Source: Zelonia costaricensis
Lineage: Eukaryota; Euglenozoa; Kinetoplastea; Trypanosomatida; Trypanosomatidae
DNA: 17,857 nucleotides
Assembly (NCBI GenBank): GCA_030849075.1
Contig: JASAOO010003026.1
Span: 1-17,857, forward strand
Reading direction: 5' to 3'
Position 1 is the first letter of the stretch, and each line of letters begins with the position of its first letter. Below, piece by piece: positions 14,452 to 17,857 of the stretch. A program made the position numbers and the translations under genes. The notes beneath the pieces were generated by a model, which did not search any database, was not told the origin of the DNA, and saw only the letters and a program-made list of their open reading frames with translations.

Positions 14452-17352
14452 TCACCGCGTCTTGGTCCTGCTGTCTGCGTTGGGCCGCACCTTGGTGATG
14501 CGCGTCGGGTGGCTCAGTCGCTGAGTCGAGTCGGCCGAATACGAGTCCAGCGACGAGGCCGTTCCCAGCGAGCGCGATCCGCCGGCCTTCGGCGAACGCC
14601 ACTGCACGGGCGGCATCGAGTCCAAGTCGCCCTCGTTGCTGCGACCGCTGCTGTCGCCCACTTCGTCGTCGTCGCCGTCAGCGCCACGGCCGCCTCCGCG
14701 GGTGCGGGCGTCGCGCGGGGAGCTGTGCGCCGTCTTCTCCTGCGAAACGCTGCCGGCGCCGGCGCCGGTGCGGTCCGTCAGGCTCGGCGTCGCACTGGGG
14801 GAGCGGCTGCGGTCGTCCACTGCGGCGGGGTGCGTGCCGGACTGCGTCGCGGCGGCCGTCGGTGCCGGCTCGCCAGCACTGCGCAGCTCGTGCTTGCGAA
14901 TGATGGCGTCGATGGCGCGCCCCGACTCGCCGTACTGGGCGAGCTGCGACCGCGACGGCGGTGCTGCGGTGGACGCGGAGTGCTGCTGCTGCATCAGAGC
15001 CCGCATCTCCTTCATCGCGCGGCGCAGCTCAGCCACCTCAGCCCGCAGGGCGGCGGTCTCGGCGCCGCAGCGGCACGCCCCGTCCCGCGGTGCGGTGGGT
15101 GCGCTAGTTCGGCATGTGGTGCGACGGCGCTGCTCGTGCAGCAGGGCCCCGTACTCGCGGCGCACGAGGAAGCCGCGGACGTGGCGCTGGATGAGCACGG
15201 CGGCGCGGCGCTGCTCGCGGTCCGCCATCGCGCGATACTCGGCTAGGTCCACCCACATGCTGCCCATCACCTCCTGAAGACTGCGCATGGACAGCAGCAC
15301 CTCCTGCATGTTCGCGCCTGCATCCTGGATCGGGTCCGCAGAGGGACGGCGCTGGCTCGCGCGGCGGCCGCCCGAGACGGGCGCGGTGCTGCCGCTGCGT
15401 CCCGCCGCAGCAGCCGCGGCGGCGGCGGCGCTTGCCTGTGCGGCTGCGGCGGCAGCAACAGCGTTCATCTGCGCCACCTGCGCCGCCTGCTGGAGCTGAT
15501 ACCGGATGAACCGGTAGCACTCCGCCTCCTCCTCGCTGAGCCGCATCCGCGCGAGGGCCCCGCGCACGACGCGCTGGATTGTGATCGCAGCCTTGGTGCG
15601 GCGCGCGAGGTCGGCGCGCCACAGCACCCCAACCACCTCCTCCATCGTCCGCATCTTCTTCTGCAGCGCCCGCACGACGCTGTCGAGCGGCGCGGACTGC
15701 GTACGCTGGCGGTTGTGGTTCGCCACGAACATGTAGCTCGCGCTGGGGCTCATGGACAGTGGGGAGTCGGTGGGCACGAAGACAACGCGCGAGCTCGCTG
15801 AGGGGCGCGCCGTGGGGGCGGTAGCGACGGCACCACCGGCGTTCGCGGGTGAGGCAGGAGTCGCTGGGGCAGGCGTGGCCGCAACGATGGTCGGACTGGC
15901 GGCAGCGCTGGTGGCCGCGGTGGACGCCGCGCGCCACGTCTGCAGTCCGGCGCTGCCCTCGAGCGCCATCGAGTCGGCGTAGACGCTGAACGACGCGCTC
16001 GCCGCGCGGTGGTAGGTGTGGGTGCTGCCCGCAGCGGCGTTTGGCGATGCAACGCTGTCGCCGCGCGACGGGCCGCCGTGCCGGTTCGGTGGGACACACG
16101 ACACTGGCACACACGACATTGGCACGACCACCGGGGTGGCCGGGTCGTCGCGGCCTGCGTACTCGCGCAGGTTGTCCTCCGCGTGGTCGATGCCGTCGAT
16201 GATGTCCAACGCGTCCGCCGGCGGGGCCGCCGATTCGGCCTTGCGCCGCAGGTACGCCTCGAGGTCATCCTTGCGCTGCGGGTTCATGAGCTCGATGCGC
16301 GGCCTCGACAAGATGCCGTGCTCCCGGAAGAGCATAATGCCGGCGACCCGCCGTTCGCTTGCCGTGAACTCCGCCTGGTCCACTGTGGTGAGCATCGGGC
16401 AGAGCCACAGGAGGAACGGGCGCCACCACATCGACGCGTCGAGCGCGCCGTCAGCGCCGCTGCGGGAGCCGTTCACGGCGCCTGGGCTCGGGCGCCGGCC
16501 GCCCGCACCGCTGCCGAGCGGCTTCCCGCTGGCGCCTCGCATGAGGGAGAACGGGTTGCGGAACACCTGGACGTGCTTCAAGGTGGGAGCCAGGGCGCAC
16601 AGCGGCACCAGCGCGGCGGCGCTTGGGATTTGATTGCAGTGCAGCGCCAAGGACTGCAGGGCGAGCAGCGGCAGCCGCGTGTCGAGGTCGACGAGGCCGT
16701 CCATCCTGTTGTGGCTCATGTTGAGCGTCTCGAGGTGCGGCGCACTGCGCAGGTTCGGCAGCGCGCGCAGGGAGTTGTGCGCCAGGTTGACAGACACCAA
16801 GGACCGCAGTCCATCCCCGGCATCGATGACGGAGAGGGAAGGCCGGTTCGCCGTGCTGCTACCGTTTGCCCCCGCCGCACCACCACCATCAGCACCAGCG
16901 GCAGCAGCCGACAAGGCTCCCGCCGACGACGACGACGGAGCCCCTACGGAGCCGTCGAGGTCGAGCAGGGTCATGTTGTTATAAGAGAGGTCTAGCGAGC
17001 GCAGCTGCCGCAGCGTGCGCAGCAGCAGGGCGCCATGTGCGTCGACCACGTGAAGGGCGTTGTGACTCAGGTCCACCACCTGGACTGAGGCGAACGCGTC
17101 GATGCCACGCAGGTTGCTGATGCCGTTGTGGGCCGCGCTGAGTACTGTGACGAACTGCAGGACCTCGCTGAGCAGTGTGTCGGGGGTCGTGGTGAGGGCG
17201 ACGAGCTGGGCGTGTGTCACGTTGAGCTGGCGGACCGCCTCGACGGGCTGCCCCTGAAGCATGGCGGAGTCGAAGGGCAGGTCGGACAGGTCCTGCTCCT
17301 TGCCCGGCGCGAAGGAAAGATCGACGACGCCCATCTCTGACGTGAGGGCCAT
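14452..17352 (-). CDS. Leucine-rich repeat and IQ-motif protein, CEP97/LRRIQ-like
   Basis: Encodes 966 residues. About six leucine-rich repeats span residues 67-265, with cores VQVVDLSHNALHVVD (90-104), LRSLDLSYNNMTLLDL (117-132), VSVNLAHNSLRALP (186-199) and LETLNMSHNRMDGL (207-220). A Ser/Ala/Gly-rich insertion of about 45 residues (133-178) splits the repeats. A capping segment follows: WWRPFLLWLCPMLTTVDQAE (309-328), then LFREHGIL and a polar helix to about 375. The middle is disordered. Two IQ motifs occur at about 592 (IQRVVRGALAR) and 721 (IQRHVRGFLVR), separated by a poly-Ala stretch; a short coiled coil (about 764-791) and a basic Ser-rich tail close the protein. LRRs followed by a capped segment and IQ motifs resemble CEP97 (LRRIQ2) and related ciliary/centrosomal proteins. 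Orthology is inference. The start is the first in-frame ATG (the frame extends to a GTG at 17415); Met7 at 17334 is an alternative. Confidence 0.9.
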   Translation of the reverse strand: MALTSEMGVVDLSFAPGKEQDLSDLPFDSAMLQGQPVEAVRQLNVTHAQLVALTTTPDTLLSEVLQFVTVLSAAHNGISNLRGIDAFASVQVVDLSHNALHVVDAHGALLLRTLRQLRSLDLSYNNMTLLDLDGSVGAPSSSSAGALSAAAAGADGGGAAGANGSSTANRPSLSVIDAGDGLRSLVSVNLAHNSLRALPNLRSAPHLETLNMSHNRMDGLVDLDTRLPLLALQSLALHCNQIPSAAALVPLCALAPTLKHVQVFRNPFSLMRGASGKPLGSGAGGRRPSPGAVNGSRSGADGALDASMWWRPFLLWLCPMLTTVDQAEFTASERRVAGIMLFREHGILSRPRIELMNPQRKDDLEAYLRRKAESAAPPADALDIIDGIDHAEDNLREYAGRDDPATPVVVPMSCVPVSCVPPNRHGGPSRGDSVASPNAAAGSTHTYHRAASASFSVYADSMALEGSAGLQTWRAASTAATSAAASPTIVAATPAPATPASPANAGGAVATAPTARPSASSRVVFVPTDSPLSMSPSASYMFVANHNRQRTQSAPLDSVVRALQKKMRTMEEVVGVLWRADLARRTKAAITIQRVVRGALARMRLSEEEAECYRFIRYQLQQAAQVAQMNAVAAAAAAQASAAAAAAAAAGRSGSTAPVSGGRRASQRRPSADPIQDAGANMQEVLLSMRSLQEVMGSMWVDLAEYRAMADREQRRAAVLIQRHVRGFLVRREYGALLHEQRRRTTCRTSAPTAPRDGACRCGAETAALRAEVAELRRAMKEMRALMQQQHSASTAAPPSRSQLAQYGESGRAIDAIIRKHELRSAGEPAPTAAATQSGTHPAAVDDRSRSPSATPSLTDRTGAGAGSVSQEKTAHSSPRDARTRGGGRGADGDDDEVGDSSGRSNEGDLDSMPPVQWRSPKAGGSRSLGTASSLDSYSADSTQRLSHPTRITKVRPNADSRTKTR
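16091..16120. repeat. 15-bp tandem duplication inside the LRR-IQ gene
   Basis: Two copies of a 15-base unit (16091-16105 and 16106-16120) differ at two positions, and a partial third copy follows. In frame they encode the repeated peptide VPMSCVPVSCVP near residues 410-422, in the disordered middle of the protein. The reading frame is kept. Confidence 0.85.
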
Positions 17353-17478
17353 GACGGGGAGAGAAGAGAAGGGGGTGAAGTTGCACGTCCGGGTCGCACA
17401 CGCGGCACACGCCACGTCACAGCCGCACTTGACGTCGCGACCTTCTCACACGAGTTGGTGGAGGGGGAGGAGGGGGGC
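17335..17478 (-). promoter_or_regulatory. Trans-splice acceptor region of the LRR-IQ gene, two options
   Basis: The outer signal is a pyrimidine tract at about 17478-17457 with its first AG at 17446-17445; it gives a 5' UTR of about 92 bases and a start at 17352. The inner signal is a long pyrimidine tract (about 17380-17353) that touches the ATG. Its first AGs are at 17338-17337 and 17336-17335, just inside the frame and directly before Met7 (17334). Both are inferred from the tract-then-first-AG rule. Confidence 0.5.
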
Positions 17479-17857
17479 GCGTGATACGGGCGTGCGGCGC
17501 AGCCTCCACAGCGGGGCGAGGGAGAGCGCGGGTATGGAACGGTGCACCAAACGAACACTGATGTAACGCCGTACCACGCTGCGGTACGCCTCGATGAAGA
17601 CGCACACAAACAAAAGAAAACCACAAGAGCCGCGGGGCGAGGCCAGAGGACGACTCAGACAGCCAACACACACACACTCACACCTCAACGCAATCGTGGC
17701 GAACTTCAGAGAAGAGAAAGCAAAAGGCGCACGCGGGACTGCCCACGAAGGTAGGGGAAACAGGGGCGGTGGGCAGCCGAAGAGAAAAGCCGGGCCGCGA
17801 CGAGGGTGGGGGGAGAGGAGGGAGGGGGGGGCGGGGCGGAAAAAACGGAGCTGGAGC
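17353..17857. other. Upstream spacer of the LRR-IQ gene to the window end
   Basis: Holds the splice signals of the LRR-IQ gene, a CA repeat (about 17665-17682) and a strongly G-rich purine block (17803-17837) that reads as a C-rich pyrimidine tract on the coding strand. The next gene in the cluster would lie to the right of the window. Confidence 0.65.

Noticed and set aside
1..17857. CRISPR arrays, insertion sequences or phage-type defence systems
   Set aside because: No direct repeats with regular spacers, no transposase-like frames, and the window is eukaryotic.

Overview
The window looks like nuclear DNA of a trypanosomatid protist, most likely of the Leishmania/Leptomonas/Crithidia group. 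It is strongly GC-rich. It has four long, apparently intron-free reading frames, all on the minus strand, separated by long non-coding spacers. The spacers are full of pyrimidine tracts (purine runs on the + strand), CA/TG microsatellites and homopolymers. This matches a polycistronic gene cluster whose messages are trimmed by spliced-leader trans-splicing. There are no bacterial ribosome binding sites, and each frame's first in-frame ATG follows a pyrimidine tract and AG acceptor. I could not fix genus or species.

Layout in transcription order (right to left): (1) 17352-14452, a leucine-rich-repeat protein of 966 residues with two IQ motifs and a coiled coil, resembling the CEP97/LRRIQ type of centrosomal and ciliary protein; (2) 13497-12253, a 414-residue protein with the outline of the ADP-ribosylglycohydrolase/J1-crystallin fold but altered metal-binding motifs; (3) 11516-6045, a very large protein of 1823 residues with an N-terminal TPR-like helical region, about 13 clustered IQ motifs, a disordered Pro/Ser-rich stretch and a last IQ motif before an acidic Tyr/Glu tail; (4) 4278-1684, the gamma subunit of the COPI coatomer (864 residues), the only gene whose function is certain. 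The spacers 1-1683, 4279-6044, 11517-12252, 13498-14451 and 17353-17857 hold no gene I can support.

Neighbouring genes in trypanosomatid clusters are usually not functionally related, so the order alone does not show a pathway. It is still notable that two IQ-motif proteins, both candidates for calmodulin- or centrin-binding cytoskeletal components, sit either side of a probable pseudoenzyme. The points most worth a second look are the degenerate ADP-ribosylglycohydrolase-like protein, the duplicated IQ module in the LRR protein, the IQ array in which Met often replaces the usual Gly, and two genes where the strongest trans-splice signal predicts a start slightly inside the first ATG.
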